Counted from the stretch's first letter, positions 24,679-34,296 are shown. The stretch is DNA of 64,000 nucleotides from Sphingopyxis sp. OPL5 (GCF_003797775.2 NZ_CP060725.1:3528001-3592000); one strand, 5' to 3'. The notes: generated from the sequence alone by a model not told the origin. Numbers and translations: made by a program.

Positions 24679-25265
24679 GCGGGGCGGTGGATGCTCCTGC
24701 GCTGGTGCTGGCCTCGACGTCGCCGCGCCGGCTCGAATTGCTCGCGCGCATCGGCCTGACCCCGGCGCGCGTCGCAGCCCCCGAAATCGATGAAACGCCG
24801 CTGAAGGGCGAGCTGCCGCGCGCCTATGTCGCGCGGCTCGCCGAGGGCAAGGCGCTTGCGGTCGACCGCGCCGCAAACGAGGTCGTGCTCGCCGGCGACA
24901 CCACCGTCGCGGTCGGACGCCGTATCCTCGAAAAGCCGGTCGACGAGGCCGATTTGCGCCGCATGCTCGGCCTGCTGTCGGGACGGCGGCACCATGTCTG
25001 GTCGGGCGTCTGCGTCGTCGGCGCCGACGGCAAGCCGCGCGTCCGCGTCGCCGACACCATCGTCGCCTTCAAGGTGCTGAGCGCCGCCGAGATCGACTGG
25101 TATGTCGAATGTGGGGAAGGGATGGGCAAGGCGGGCGGCTATGCGATCCAGGGCCGGGCCGAAAGCTTCGTCCGCCTCCTGTCGGGCAGCCATTCGAACG
25201 TCGTCGGCCTGCCGCTGTTCGAGACGCGCGGCCTGCTGAGCAGCGCGGGTGTGCCGCTTGGCTGA
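24675..25265 (+). CDS. maf: Maf-family nucleotide pyrophosphatase
   Basis: 196 residues with a GTG start overlapping the infA stop. The family signature [16 protein letters not shown] lies near the N-terminus, followed by [12 protein letters not shown] and the catalytic-Asp region [18 protein letters not shown], then [10 protein letters not shown]. Maf/YhdE enzymes hydrolyse dTTP, UTP or modified nucleotides to monophosphates, a house-cleaning function. The subtype cannot be assigned surely. The end overlaps the RNase E/G gene by 8 bp. Confidence 0.94.
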   Translation: MSGAVDAPALVLASTSPRRLELLARIGLTPARVAAPEIDETPLKGELPRAYVARLAEGKALAVDRAANEVVLAGDTTVAVGRRILEKPVDEADLRRMLGLLSGRRHHVWSGVCVVGADGKPRVRVADTIVAFKVLSAAEIDWYVECGEGMGKAGGYAIQGRAESFVRLLSGSHSNVVGLPLFETRGLLSSAGVPLG

Positions 25266-26232
25266 GTGGCTGTACGAAGCCGGGATCGGCGAGGCGCGCG
25301 CCGCGCTGGTCGAGGACGGTGAAATCGTCGAGGCCCGGATCGAGCGCGACGATGAAGGTCCCCTCGTCGGAGCGATTGTTTCCGCCCGGCTGGTCGAATC
25401 GGGCAAGGTCATGCTCGACGTGCCGGGCCAACCCGTCGCGACGATCGCGGCGCTGCCATCCCCCATCTCGCTCGGTACGAGGCTCATCGTCGAAATCACG
25501 CGCATGGCGCTACGCGAACGCGGGCGCGACAAGCCCGCCCGCGTTCGGCTGGCGACCGAGGGCAGTTCGCCGGTCGCGGGACCCGATCTTCGCGCGCGCA
25601 TCGCCGCGACGGAATTTCCGGTGGTCGACTTGCGCCCGACCGACCCCGACCGCCTTGAAGAGGCCGGGTGGTCCGAGGTGATCGACCATGTCCGCGCCGG
25701 CCATTGGCCCTTTGCCGGCGGCGCGCTGTGGGTCGATACGACGCCCGCGATGACGCTGATCGATATCGACGGCGAAGGTGACGCCCTGGCGCTCGCGAAG
25801 GCGGGGGCAGCGGCGGCGGCCCATGTCATCCGTTGCTGCGATGTCGGCGGGTCGATCGGAATCGACTTTCCGTCACTTCGCACCCGCGCCGAACGGCTGG
25901 CCGTCGACGCGCTCATCGACGAAATCCTGCCACAGCCTTTCGAACGCACTGCAACCAACGGGTTCGGCTTGCTGCAGATCATCCGCCGCCGCGAGCGGCC
26001 GTCGCTGATCGAGCAGGTGCGGTTCGATGCGACCGCGACCGACGCGGCGCTGCTGCTGCGGCAGGCAGAGCGCGCGGCGGGGACGGGGGTGTTGCGCCTG
26101 ACCGTGCGCCCGGCGGTTGCCGACCATATTGCGGCGCACCCTGCGTGGACCCATATGCTGCAGACACGCACCGGACGCCCGGTCGAACTCATCGCCGATG
26201 CCGCCATCAAAGGATCGGGCCATGCCCAGTAA
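25258..26232 (+). CDS. Ribonuclease E/G family protein (short form)
   Basis: 324 residues from a TTG at 25258; a GTG three codons upstream is the alternative. The N-terminus [21 protein letters not shown] with a degenerate S1-like segment, the later IDIDGEGDALALAKAGA, the catalytic-domain strand GGSIGIDFPSLR and the FGLLQIIRRRERPSL segment are RNase E/G features. It is much shorter than RNase G (about 490) or RNase E, and lacks the scaffold tail. This short type is typical of the maf-yacG operon of alphaproteobacteria. Role in RNA processing is inferred. It overlaps yacG by 11 bp. Confidence 0.88.
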   Translation: MAEWLYEAGIGEARAALVEDGEIVEARIERDDEGPLVGAIVSARLVESGKVMLDVPGQPVATIAALPSPISLGTRLIVEITRMALRERGRDKPARVRLATEGSSPVAGPDLRARIAATEFPVVDLRPTDPDRLEEAGWSEVIDHVRAGHWPFAGGALWVDTTPAMTLIDIDGEGDALALAKAGAAAAAHVIRCCDVGGSIGIDFPSLRTRAERLAVDALIDEILPQPFERTATNGFGLLQIIRRRERPSLIEQVRFDATATDAALLLRQAERAAGTGVLRLTVRPAVADHIAAHPAWTHMLQTRTGRPVELIADAAIKGSGHAQ

Positions 26233-26416
26233 ACCCGCCGCCAGACCGCGTACCTGTCCGCTATGCGGCCAGCCGCGCGCCGACGAATTCAAGCCTTTCT
26301 GCAGCCGCGGCTGCCGCGACCGCGACTTGCTCAACTGGTTCGGCGAGGGCTATCGCGTGCCGGTCGACCAGCCCGCCGACGGCACCGCCGACGAGGATTA
26401 TTTCACCGACGAATAG
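26222..26416 (+). CDS. yacG: DNA gyrase inhibitor YacG
   Basis: 64 residues. A four-Cys zinc site, CPLCG (residues 12-16 region) and FCSRGCRDRDLLNWF, followed by an acidic tail DEDYFTDE, is characteristic of YacG. In E. coli this small zinc protein binds GyrB and inhibits gyrase. The gene overlaps the end of the RNase E/G gene and closes the operon about 100 bp before tRNA-Phe. Confidence 0.94.
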   Translation: MPSKPAARPRTCPLCGQPRADEFKPFCSRGCRDRDLLNWFGEGYRVPVDQPADGTADEDYFTDE

Positions 26417-26442
26417 CCGGTCGAAACACGACAACAAAGGTG

Positions 26443-26471
26443 CTGGACAGGACGCGAGACCCTGCCTATAG
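26443..26471 (+). promoter_or_regulatory. Promoter of tRNA-Phe
   Basis: A -35 CTGGAC (26443-26448), a 17-bp spacer and a -10 CTATAG (26466-26471) fit the alphaproteobacterial housekeeping promoter form. Transcription would start about 35 bp before the mature tRNA. Confidence 0.6.
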
Positions 26472-26512
26472 CCGCCGCTCGCCAGCGGGCCGGTCGGCTT
26501 CGCGAGGCCCGT

Positions 26513-26588
26513 GCCCGGGTAGCTCAGTTGGTAGAGCATGCGACTGAAAATCGCAGTGTCGGCGGTTCGAATCCGTCCCCGGGCACCA
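26513..26588 (+). tRNA. tRNA-Phe (GAA)
   Basis: A 76-nt cloverleaf. The acceptor stem GCCCGGG pairs with CCCGGGC, the D arm is GCTC/GAGC, the anticodon loop CTGAAAA gives anticodon GAA, the T arm is GGCGG-TTCGAAT-CCGTC, and CCA is encoded. All stems pair, with one G-U in the T stem. The tail of a convergent EF-hand gene lies 41 bp downstream. No integrase or duplicated tRNA end is seen nearby. Confidence 0.97.
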
Positions 26589-26628
26589 CTTTTCCCATCC
26601 TTGTGACGTCAACCGGACGGTCTCGCGG

Positions 26629-27780
26629 TCATTCGTCCGGCGTCGCCGCGATCGTGCCCGAGGGTAGCGATATCCGGTCGGCGGCATAGTCGGCGAACAT
26701 CGCGTCGGGATCGCGCTTCAGCGAAAAGCGGATCGATGCGCGGGCGCGCTCGGCCTCTTCCTCGGTGGTCGAGCTGAAATAATTGGGGCACCCCGCCTTC
26801 GAGATCGTGATCTTCCTCGCCGGCACCCCGGTGACTCCCGCCGCCGATATGGATCCGCGCCCGGCGCGGTAGGAGGAGGCCACGACATGGCTCACCCGGT
26901 CGGTCGCGCCGGTGAGGCGCCAGAGCGTCGTTTCATAGGATGTCAGGACAAGATAGAGCGGTTGCCCGCCCGGCTCGATCGTCACCTCGACCAGCCGCGT
27001 CTTTTCCCGCTTGTCGTTGCTCTCGATCTGGACGGGCGAGATCGTCCGGCTCTCATAGCCGCCATAGGCGATCAGCCTCGCAGCGGCGGGCACGGCTGGT
27101 AATTGGCAGATTTCGGCCTGCCAGGTCATCTGGCTTTCGCGTATCCGGCCCCGGATCGCCGCAAGTTCCGGCTCCGATGTGGTGCCGTCGCCATCGGCAT
27201 CGACGGCGCGGAATGCCTTTTCCGCCAAAACGGTCAGTTCGGCGGCGGTCAGCCGGCCGTCGCCGTCGGGATCGGTCGCGAGCAGCGCGACGAGCCGATA
27301 GTCCCATGCCTGCTGGCGCGCGGTCGCGGCGGCTTCGGGGAGGGTAATGACGCCATCGCCGTCGATGTCATATTGCTGGAGATGATGCTCGATGCGGCGG
27401 TCGCGCGCGGTTTGATCGTCGGGCGTGCCGGAATCGGCGCTCGTGCTCGTCCCGATTTCGTCGCGGGTGATGCGGAGGTCGCCGTCGAGGTCCATCGGCA
27501 GGATTCGCTGGATCGGCCCGGCGCGCTGGACCGCTGCGCGCCGTGCCATGGCAAAGTCGATGTCGCCCTGGTCGAGGCCGTCGCCGGCCCGATCCGCCTG
27601 GCGAAGCTCGCCGACCACCCGCGCTACATAGTCTTCGATATGGCCGCCGCTGTGGAATCCGTTCACGAGGGCGATCGGAACGTCGGGGACTGCGGGTTGT
27701 GCGGCAGCGGATGCCGCGATCGCCAGCGCGGCCGCCGCGGCGATCCCGGGGGGCATGCTCCTATGTGTAGCTTGCATCAT
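26629..27780 (-). CDS. Secreted EF-hand calcium-binding protein
   Basis: 383 residues. A signal peptide (PPGIAAAAALAIAASAAAQ) leads to four canonical 12-residue calcium loops: DLDGDLRITRDE (97-108), DIDGDGVITLPE (138-149), DPDGDGRLTAAE (170-181) and DADGDGTTSEPE (194-205), arranged as two pairs like calmodulin. A degenerate loop lies near residue 63. The C-terminal 170 residues (GYESRTISPVQIESND onward) look like a mixed beta domain of unknown type. The ATG at 27780 has a GAGGAG site. It converges on tRNA-Phe and diverges from a TonB receptor. Role unknown; calcium sensing or buffering in the periplasm is plausible. Confidence 0.87.
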   Translation of the reverse strand: MMQATHRSMPPGIAAAAALAIAASAAAQPAVPDVPIALVNGFHSGGHIEDYVARVVGELRQADRAGDGLDQGDIDFAMARRAAVQRAGPIQRILPMDLDGDLRITRDEIGTSTSADSGTPDDQTARDRRIEHHLQQYDIDGDGVITLPEAAATARQQAWDYRLVALLATDPDGDGRLTAAELTVLAEKAFRAVDADGDGTTSEPELAAIRGRIRESQMTWQAEICQLPAVPAAARLIAYGGYESRTISPVQIESNDKREKTRLVEVTIEPGGQPLYLVLTSYETTLWRLTGATDRVSHVVASSYRAGRGSISAAGVTGVPARKITISKAGCPNYFSSTTEEEAERARASIRFSLKRDPDAMFADYAADRISLPSGTIAATPDE

Positions 27781-27827
27781 GATCTCCTCGCTCGCAGTAG
27801 CGTCACCCTAAAGGGGCAAGGTTAAGA

Positions 27828-27856
27828 CATGGCCTATTGTGGCGATGCCATGGCCT
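27828..27856. promoter_or_regulatory. Direct repeat CATGGCCT, 21 bp apart
   Basis: CATGGCCT occurs at 27828-27835 and 27849-27856, exactly two helical turns apart; overlapping inverted GCCATG lies between. The 262-bp region between the EF-hand and TonB-receptor genes is otherwise without clear signals. The repeat could be an activator or repressor site for either gene. Confidence 0.35.
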
Positions 27857-28042
27857 GACTTGACCCGTCATGGTGCGGTGCAAACTGTTGCTTTTTGGTC
27901 ACTTAACCCCGGAAAATCAGTCATGTGATAACGCCGCCCCGTTGACGCGGCGAACCGGGCGGCTAGAGCCGCCAGTTCCCGCTGGAGCATCCCCTCCTTT
28001 GGCCCATGGGCCGCGTTCCGGCGGGTTGGAGAGAGAGACCTC

Positions 28043-30700
28043 ATGACCTTGCGCAACATCCTGTTGGGCGCCACCATGCTGTGCGCCGCAACCACCCCTG
28101 CCTTCGCCTTTGCCCAGGACGCCGCCCCGGCCGCCGACACGACGACCGAAACCGTCGATTATGGCAACGAGATCATCGTCACCGCGACCAAGCGCTCGCA
28201 GACGCTGCAGGACACGCCCGTCGCCGTTTCGGTGACCTCGGCCGCCGACCTCGAGCGTTCGCAGATCCGCGACCTCATCGACCTGCAGTCGGCGGTGCCG
28301 AGCCTGCGCGTGTCGCAGCTCCAGTCGAGCGCGAACACCAACTTCATCATCCGCGGCTTCGGCAACGGCGCGAACAATGCCGGGATCGAACCGTCGGTCG
28401 GCGTCTTCATCGACGGCGTCTATCGCTCGCGCTCGGCCGCCCAGATCGGCGACCTTCCCGCCGTCGAGCGCATCGAAGTGCTGCGCGGCCCGCAGTCGAC
28501 CCTGTTCGGCAAGAACGCCTCGGCAGGCGTGATCAGTATCGTCACGCAGAAGCCGCAGTTCAAGTTCGGCGGCAGCGCCGAAGTCACCTATGGCAATTAC
28601 GACGCCATCACCGTGAAGGGCAATGTCACCGGCCCGATCAGCGACACGATCGCCTTCTCGATCGGCGGCAACTACAATCGCCGCGACGGCTATGCCCAGG
28701 ACCTGAAGCTCGGCACCGACGTCAACGACCGCAACCGTTACGGCGTGCGCGGCCAGCTGTTGTTCGAACCGACCGACGCGCTGTCGATCCGCCTGATCGG
28801 CGATTATGACAAGATCGACGAAAATTGCTGCATCGCCGGTAACGTCATCGCCGGTCCCACCGTCGCGATCACCAACGCGCTGGCGGGCGGCGCTAGCGTC
28901 GACGCGAACAACCCCTTCTCGTACAATGTGTACAACAACTTCCTGTCGTCGAACAAAATCAAGAACTACGGCGGTTCGGCCCAGATCGATTACGACCTCG
29001 GCAACCTCGCGCTGACCTCGATCACCGCCTATCGTCAGGTTCGTGCCGACACCAACCAGGATTCGGATTTCACCGGTGCCGACCTGATCGGTGAGAAGAG
29101 CGATTATGTCGACATCGACACCTTCACGCAGGAATTCCGCGTCGCGTCCGACTTCGACGGCCCGCTCAACTTCCTGCTCGGCGGCTATTATTTCAATGAG
29201 AAGATCGACCAGCAGAGCGCGATCAAGTTCGGAAACGACTTCCGTCCCTATGCCAGCGCGCTGATTCAGCAGGCGAGCGGCGGGGCGTTCAACGTGGCAC
29301 AGCTTGAGGCGGTGATGGGCAGCGCCAATGGCACCAACTACAGCGGTCAGTTCTTCCGCGCCGGCGACGGTCTCGACGAAGCTTATCGCCTGAAGAACGA
29401 AGCCTTCTCGCTGTTCGGCACGGTCGATCTGGAAGTGACCGACCGCCTTACCTTCACGGTCGGCGCGAACTATACCAAGGATCGCAAGCGTTTTGCGACC
29501 AATGTGGTCAGCAGTGACGTGTTTTCCGGTATCGATCTGACCGGGACCGGCGGACGGGCGCTGACGCAGCAGTTCGTCGCGACGCAGGTCGGGGCGGCTC
29601 TGGGACTGCCCACCGGACAGCTTGCCAGTGCCGCGCAAATTCAGGCGTTCGCACAGGCCCAGCCCGCCGGCTTCCAGCAGATCGCAACGGTCGGAACGCA
29701 ATTTGGTCAGCTGAATGCGGGACTCAACCCCGCCGACGTGGCGAATGACGGCAATCCCCTGACCGTCGGCAACCCCCTGCTGGCCCTGCGGCCGCTCCAG
29801 TTCCTGCCGCCGTTCCTGAACCTGCCCAATGCGGTCGAGCCCGGCAAGACCAACGACAGCGATCTCGCCTACAGCGTCCGCGCTTCCTATGAACTCACCG
29901 ACACGGTCAACCTCTATGCGACCTATGCGACGGGCTTCAAGGCGAGCTCGGTCAATCTGTCGCGCGACAGCCGTCCGCTCGCCAGCGACCTGCCGGCGAT
30001 CATCAGCGGCGGTCTGGGCACGGTGAACCTCACCTCGGGTTCGCGTTTCGCGGCGCCGGAAGAATCGACCGTTTATGAAGCGGGCCTCAAGGCCAACTGG
30101 TCGGTCGCGTCGCTGAACCTCGCGGTGTTCAAGCAGTCGATCAAGGGCTTCCAGTCGAACATCTTCACCGGGACCGGCTTCGCGCTCGCCAATGCGGGCA
30201 AGCAGTCGACCTTCGGCGTCGAGTTCGACGGCTCGGTCCGCCCGGTCGAGGGCCTGAACCTGACGATGGCGCTCACCTATCTCGACCCGAAGTACGACAG
30301 CTTCATCAATTCGGCGTTCGGCGATATCTCGGGCAGCACGCCCGCGGGCATCCCGGCGCTGACGGTGTCGGCTGGCGGTACCTACACGCATGAATTCGCG
30401 GGCGGTACGCGCGCGATCCTGCACGTCGACTATCATTATGAGAGCCCGGTGCAGATCGTCGAGGGCCTGACCGGTTTCCCGGCCAGCGTCGCGCAGAATC
30501 TGAAGCGCGAAGTCAACCAGCTCAACGCATCGTTCACCGTCGCGCTGACCAATGGCGTCGAAGTCGGCGTGTGGGGCCGCAACCTCACCAACGCGACCTA
30601 TCTGACGACGATCTTCCCCGCGGTTGCGCAGTCGGGCAGCGTTTCGGGCTATCCGAACCAGCCGCGCACCTATGGCGGTGTCGTTCGCTTCAAATTCTGA
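28043..30700 (+). CDS. TonB-dependent receptor (large sphingomonad type)
   Basis: 885 residues. The signal peptide ends at AFAQ (about residue 26). A TonB box-like EIIVTATKRSQ is followed by the plug domain (LQDTPVAVSVTSAADL to VERIEVLRGPQSTLFGKNASAG). The rest is a 22-strand barrel ending in Phe (GGVVRFKF). A Gln/Ala-rich loop near residues 500-590 is longer than usual. These receptors import iron complexes, sugars or aromatic compounds with TonB energy. No substrate-specific neighbour is evident, so the ligand is unknown. It shares a terminator with the next, convergent receptor gene. Confidence 0.94.
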   Translation: MTLRNILLGATMLCAATTPAFAFAQDAAPAADTTTETVDYGNEIIVTATKRSQTLQDTPVAVSVTSAADLERSQIRDLIDLQSAVPSLRVSQLQSSANTNFIIRGFGNGANNAGIEPSVGVFIDGVYRSRSAAQIGDLPAVERIEVLRGPQSTLFGKNASAGVISIVTQKPQFKFGGSAEVTYGNYDAITVKGNVTGPISDTIAFSIGGNYNRRDGYAQDLKLGTDVNDRNRYGVRGQLLFEPTDALSIRLIGDYDKIDENCCIAGNVIAGPTVAITNALAGGASVDANNPFSYNVYNNFLSSNKIKNYGGSAQIDYDLGNLALTSITAYRQVRADTNQDSDFTGADLIGEKSDYVDIDTFTQEFRVASDFDGPLNFLLGGYYFNEKIDQQSAIKFGNDFRPYASALIQQASGGAFNVAQLEAVMGSANGTNYSGQFFRAGDGLDEAYRLKNEAFSLFGTVDLEVTDRLTFTVGANYTKDRKRFATNVVSSDVFSGIDLTGTGGRALTQQFVATQVGAALGLPTGQLASAAQIQAFAQAQPAGFQQIATVGTQFGQLNAGLNPADVANDGNPLTVGNPLLALRPLQFLPPFLNLPNAVEPGKTNDSDLAYSVRASYELTDTVNLYATYATGFKASSVNLSRDSRPLASDLPAIISGGLGTVNLTSGSRFAAPEESTVYEAGLKANWSVASLNLAVFKQSIKGFQSNIFTGTGFALANAGKQSTFGVEFDGSVRPVEGLNLTMALTYLDPKYDSFINSAFGDISGSTPAGIPALTVSAGGTYTHEFAGGTRAILHVDYHYESPVQIVEGLTGFPASVAQNLKREVNQLNASFTVALTNGVEVGVWGRNLTNATYLTTIFPAVAQSGSVSGYPNQPRTYGGVVRFKF

Positions 30701-30766
30701 GGATCGGGATAGCGAGGGGCGGCACGCCTGCCCCCCGCTATCGGGTCCCCGGATTTCGGGCATAGA

Positions 30767-30800
30767 AAAACCCGGCCTCTCCGCCGAGAGGCCGGGTTTT
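30767..30800. terminator. Bidirectional terminator between convergent TonB receptors
   Basis: A perfect 14-bp stem (AAAACCCGGCCTCT and its complement) with a 6-nt loop CCGCCG. The A-run on one side and T-run on the other allow rho-independent termination in both directions. It lies 66 bp after one receptor stop and 26 bp after the other. Confidence 0.93.
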
Positions 30801-30826
30801 CTTGTGGGCGTCGCCGCCGTCGAGCT

Positions 30827-33800
30827 TTAGAACTTCACGCCCGCCGCGATGCCGTAGCGGCGCGGTTCGAGGGTGAAGATGTTGGTGTAGTTACCCGACG
30901 ACTGGTCGGTGATGTACAGGCCCGTGACGCTCGACGAGTTGAACAGGTTCTGGATGAACCCCTTCACATACCATTTGTCGTCGGTACCGTTCAGCTGCAT
31001 CTGGGCGTTGACCTGGGCATAGCCGTTGATCTTGTTCACACTGCCGTTGAAGATGCTGCCATAGCTGTCGCCGGTGTAGGCGAGGTCGACGCGCGGAACG
31101 AGCGACATGCCGTCCCCGAAGTTGATGGTGTACTGGACGCCCGCCGAGAATTTATAGTTCGGCGCCTGCGGCAACTTGTTGCCCTTGAGGTTGACGGGGA
31201 TGCCAGCGGAGAAATATTCGACACCGCCGAAGTTCGCCGGGTTGAGACCCAGCGGAGCGAAGGCGCCCTGTGCTGCGGCGCTCAGAACACCGCAAATGCC
31301 GAATGCGCCGGTCGAGGCAATGCCACCGTCGGACGGGAAGGGCGTTGTTCCCTGCAATCCGGCGCCAGGCTGGATGCCGGGGATAACGCGCGTGGTAACC
31401 GCCGGATCGGGATTGATGTCCGGGTTGGTGTTGATCAGATTGTTCACCTGATTCACGAACGCATTGATTCCCGCGACATTCCCCGATGTGGACGCGACGG
31501 CGCAGTTCGCGGCATTGGTGATGTCCTTGACGATCACCGCATCGGCACGGCCGCCGCCAAAGTCACGCGGGTTGCTGCTGAACTCGTCGCCAGACACTTT
31601 GGTGTTCAGATAGCTGAAGCCCAGGTTGATGACGAGGTTCGGATCGGGACGGACGATGCCTTCGGCCTCGAAGCCCCAGATATTGGCGTTGATATTGTCG
31701 TTGACCGCGGTACGGGCGACGATCTTGCTGAGCTGAAGATCCTTGTACTTGTAGTAGAAGGCGGTGAGGTTCAGCTGCAGCGCGCCGTTGCCGAAGGTGT
31801 TCTTCGAACCGATTTCGAACGCGTCGACCTGTTCGGGCTTGAAGCTTTCGGGCACCGCGAAGATCGGCTGCAGCGGCGGGTTGATGCCACCCGATTTATA
31901 GCCCCGCGAATAGGAGGCGTAGATCAGATTATCCTCGGTGACCTTGAAGTCGAGGACCGCGCGTCCGGTCAGCTTGTTGAACTTCACGCTGCGCGCCTGG
32001 ATGATCTGGTTGCCCGGCGTGCCGGGATCGGCGTCGAACGAACCGACGAAGGGCGAACCGAATACGTCGCCGGTCTGGCTGAACGGCGTCAGGAAGCTGG
32101 CGAGGGTCGAGCGCGCCGTCACCGCCTTCTTGTCGTTGTTGTAGCGCAGACCCGCGGTCAGTTTCAGCCGGTCGTTGAACTCGAAATAGGCCTCGCCGAA
32201 GATGCCATAGGATTTGATCTTCAAATCGTCGGTGTTGTTGCGGAAGAACGGCGTCGCGAGGAACGACGGCGGCAGGCCATTGGCGAAGCTGTTGAACGCG
32301 CCGAGAACGCCGGTCAGATAGTCGATCGGGAAGGCGTTCACATAATAGCTGTTCTCGGTCAGGTGGTAATCGGCATAGATGCCGCCGACGAGGAAGTTGA
32401 ACGGACCGTCGAGGTCGCTGCTCAAGATCGCTTCGCCCGACCAGCTCGTATTATACTGGTTCGACCGGTCGAACTGCAGCGAGGTCGCGTCGCAGATCTT
32501 GTTGCCGCCGAACGAGCCGAAGCCGGTTTCCTCGGGCAGCGAGGTGCAGAGCGGGCCGTTCGGGCCCTGCGGAATGATCGCGGCGGCGACCGGCGCGAAA
32601 TAGGCGGCCGAACCGGGAACAAAGGCGGGAAAGGGTGCCGGCAGACCGGTCGGGATGCCATTGGCGGCAAAGAAGGCCAGCGTGTTCAGGCCGCCCGCAT
32701 ACAGGGCCCGATTGCCGACGTTGCTGTTATAGTCCTGCATCGAGTCGAGCTTGACCTTTTGGTACTGGCCCGAAACCTGCAGCGAGACCGGCCCGAAATT
32801 ATGCTCGATCTCGCCCTGCAGCGTCAGTTCGCTGGTGAAATATTGCGGGGTGAAGGCGGTGTTCACGGTACGCGAATCGGCGGGGATCGTCGTGTTGGCA
32901 TAGACGTCGGGACCATAGAGGCTGCCGAGTGCGAACGCCGTCGGGATACCCTGGGTCGCGAGGAATTCCTTCGACGTCAGCGCGGCGGTAAAGGTCGCAT
33001 TGCCGTTGAACGGCGAATTGTCGCGGCGGGTGTTCAGACAGCCGAGGATACCGGTCGGGTCGCGCTGGCACTGTTGTTTCTGGATGCGGGTGCGCTTGTC
33101 GCGTTCGTGGAAATAGGAAGCGAGGAAATCGACGGTGGTATCCGGGGTCGGCTCCCAGCGGATCGAACCGCGCACCGAATACAGGTCGCGGTCGTCGATG
33201 CGGGTATTGAGGAACGTGTTCTTGGTATAGCCGTCGCGGTTGAGGTAGATGCCCGCGACGCGCAGGGCCAGGGTGTCGCCGATGGGAATATTCACCATCG
33301 CCTTGCCCTTCATCGAATCATAATTGCCGTACTCGGCTTCGGCGGCGGCTTCGAACGCGCCGAGCTTGGGCTTGGCGGTGATGACGTTGACCACGCCCGA
33401 GGTCGCGTTGCGGCCGAACAGCGTGCCCTGCGGCCCGCGCAGCACTTCGATGCGTTCGAGGTCGAAGAATTCGGTTTCGAACAGGCGGGTTGAGAAGAGC
33501 GGGTCGCCGTTCAGGTGGATCGCGGTCGCGCTGTCGCAGGTCGTGCCGACGCAAAGGTCGCCGATGCCGCGGATGGTAAAGCTCGCGCCGGTGAAGTTGG
33601 TCTTGGTGAAGGTGACGTTGGGCAGCGTCAGCTGAAGATCCGATGGCGTCTTGATCTGCTGCGCCTCGAGCGCTTCGGTCGAAAAGGCGCTGACCGCGAT
33701 GGGAACGTCCTGCAGGCGTTCGGACTGGCGCTGCGCGGTCACGACGATTTCGCCGCCGAATGCGTCGCGTTCGGTCTCGTCCGCCGCGTTCTGCGCGAAC

Positions 33801-33859
33801 GCCGGGCTCGCCACCGACATCGCAAGGATCGAGGTGCCGATCAGTGCCTTGAACTTCAT
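30827..33859 (-). CDS. TonB-dependent receptor (large sphingomonad type)
   Basis: 1010 residues from the ATG at 33859, preceded by a GGGAGG site; longer in-frame readings upstream are not supported. The signal peptide is MKFKALIGTSILAMSVASPA-FAQ. Then follow GEIVVTAQRQSERLQDVP (TonB box/plug start), the plug motif IEVLRGPQGTLFGRNATSG, and a barrel ending in Phe (RYGIAAGVKF). The extracellular loops are long, with several Asn/Gly/Phe-rich inserts. The substrate is unknown. A hairpin-rich leader precedes it, and a hydroxylase/sulfotransferase operon on the same strand lies beyond folE. Confidence 0.94.
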   Translation of the reverse strand: MKFKALIGTSILAMSVASPAFAQNAADETERDAFGGEIVVTAQRQSERLQDVPIAVSAFSTEALEAQQIKTPSDLQLTLPNVTFTKTNFTGASFTIRGIGDLCVGTTCDSATAIHLNGDPLFSTRLFETEFFDLERIEVLRGPQGTLFGRNATSGVVNVITAKPKLGAFEAAAEAEYGNYDSMKGKAMVNIPIGDTLALRVAGIYLNRDGYTKNTFLNTRIDDRDLYSVRGSIRWEPTPDTTVDFLASYFHERDKRTRIQKQQCQRDPTGILGCLNTRRDNSPFNGNATFTAALTSKEFLATQGIPTAFALGSLYGPDVYANTTIPADSRTVNTAFTPQYFTSELTLQGEIEHNFGPVSLQVSGQYQKVKLDSMQDYNSNVGNRALYAGGLNTLAFFAANGIPTGLPAPFPAFVPGSAAYFAPVAAAIIPQGPNGPLCTSLPEETGFGSFGGNKICDATSLQFDRSNQYNTSWSGEAILSSDLDGPFNFLVGGIYADYHLTENSYYVNAFPIDYLTGVLGAFNSFANGLPPSFLATPFFRNNTDDLKIKSYGIFGEAYFEFNDRLKLTAGLRYNNDKKAVTARSTLASFLTPFSQTGDVFGSPFVGSFDADPGTPGNQIIQARSVKFNKLTGRAVLDFKVTEDNLIYASYSRGYKSGGINPPLQPIFAVPESFKPEQVDAFEIGSKNTFGNGALQLNLTAFYYKYKDLQLSKIVARTAVNDNINANIWGFEAEGIVRPDPNLVINLGFSYLNTKVSGDEFSSNPRDFGGGRADAVIVKDITNAANCAVASTSGNVAGINAFVNQVNNLINTNPDINPDPAVTTRVIPGIQPGAGLQGTTPFPSDGGIASTGAFGICGVLSAAAQGAFAPLGLNPANFGGVEYFSAGIPVNLKGNKLPQAPNYKFSAGVQYTINFGDGMSLVPRVDLAYTGDSYGSIFNGSVNKINGYAQVNAQMQLNGTDDKWYVKGFIQNLFNSSSVTGLYITDQSSGNYTNIFTLEPRRYGIAAGVKF

Positions 33860-34296
33860 ATATAGCCTCCCTTTTTCGATCCGCGTCGCGGATCGCCCAA
33901 TTGCATCACTCAATTGGGAGGGGATGTGTCCAGACGTGTGACTACGAGCGCCGAACCTCATCGGTCCGGCGCGAGCGCGTGCGCGATATATTGTAGCCAG
34001 CCGTGCTGGGCATCGTCCTCTCCCCCCGGCGCTCGGGGAATAACGCCGGCTCTCCGATCACGGCCTGCTTGAGCAGGCTCTGTAACCTCATAAAACTGCG
34101 CCCAGTTGACGAAAGCGTCAAGTGACTTGTTGAACCAGATTCACCTGCTGGAATATTATTACGCGAGACGAGAAAAAAGCTCCGATTCCGCAACGTAAGC
34201 TTTGCCCGCTGGAGCAAATTATTGTCGCGCGGGGCTTGCTTCGCGGCGCTTTCGTCCCGAAATGTGCGACATGATAGCAACAGTGAAGGCGGGCGG
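33860..34296. other. 437-bp divergent intergenic region with several hairpins
   Basis: No gene is supported here. Three compact inverted repeats stand out: GATCCGC-GTC-GCGGATC (33878-33894), CCCAATTG-N7-CAATTGGG (33896-33918) and the palindrome GCCTGCTTGAGCAGGC (34063-34078). The first two would lie in the mRNA leader of the receptor gene. On the minus strand a TTGACG (complement near 34107-34112) may be a -35. The folE side is AT-richer (34150-34230). Confidence 0.6.

Noticed and set aside
26513..26588. tRNA-Phe as an integration site for a mobile island
   Set aside because: No integrase and no repeated tRNA 3' end are visible in the window; the following genes are ordinary for the lineage.
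26613..26640. 7-bp inverted repeat CCGGACG/CGTCCGG as a terminator for tRNA-Phe
   Set aside because: The stem is short, the loop is 14 nt, there is no T-run, and it overlaps the EF-hand stop codon.
27917..30763. Open frame of 948 codons on the minus strand opposite the TonB receptor gene
   Set aside because: It is the antisense shadow of a clear receptor gene; the translation is Arg/Asp-rich without any domain, as expected in GC-rich DNA.
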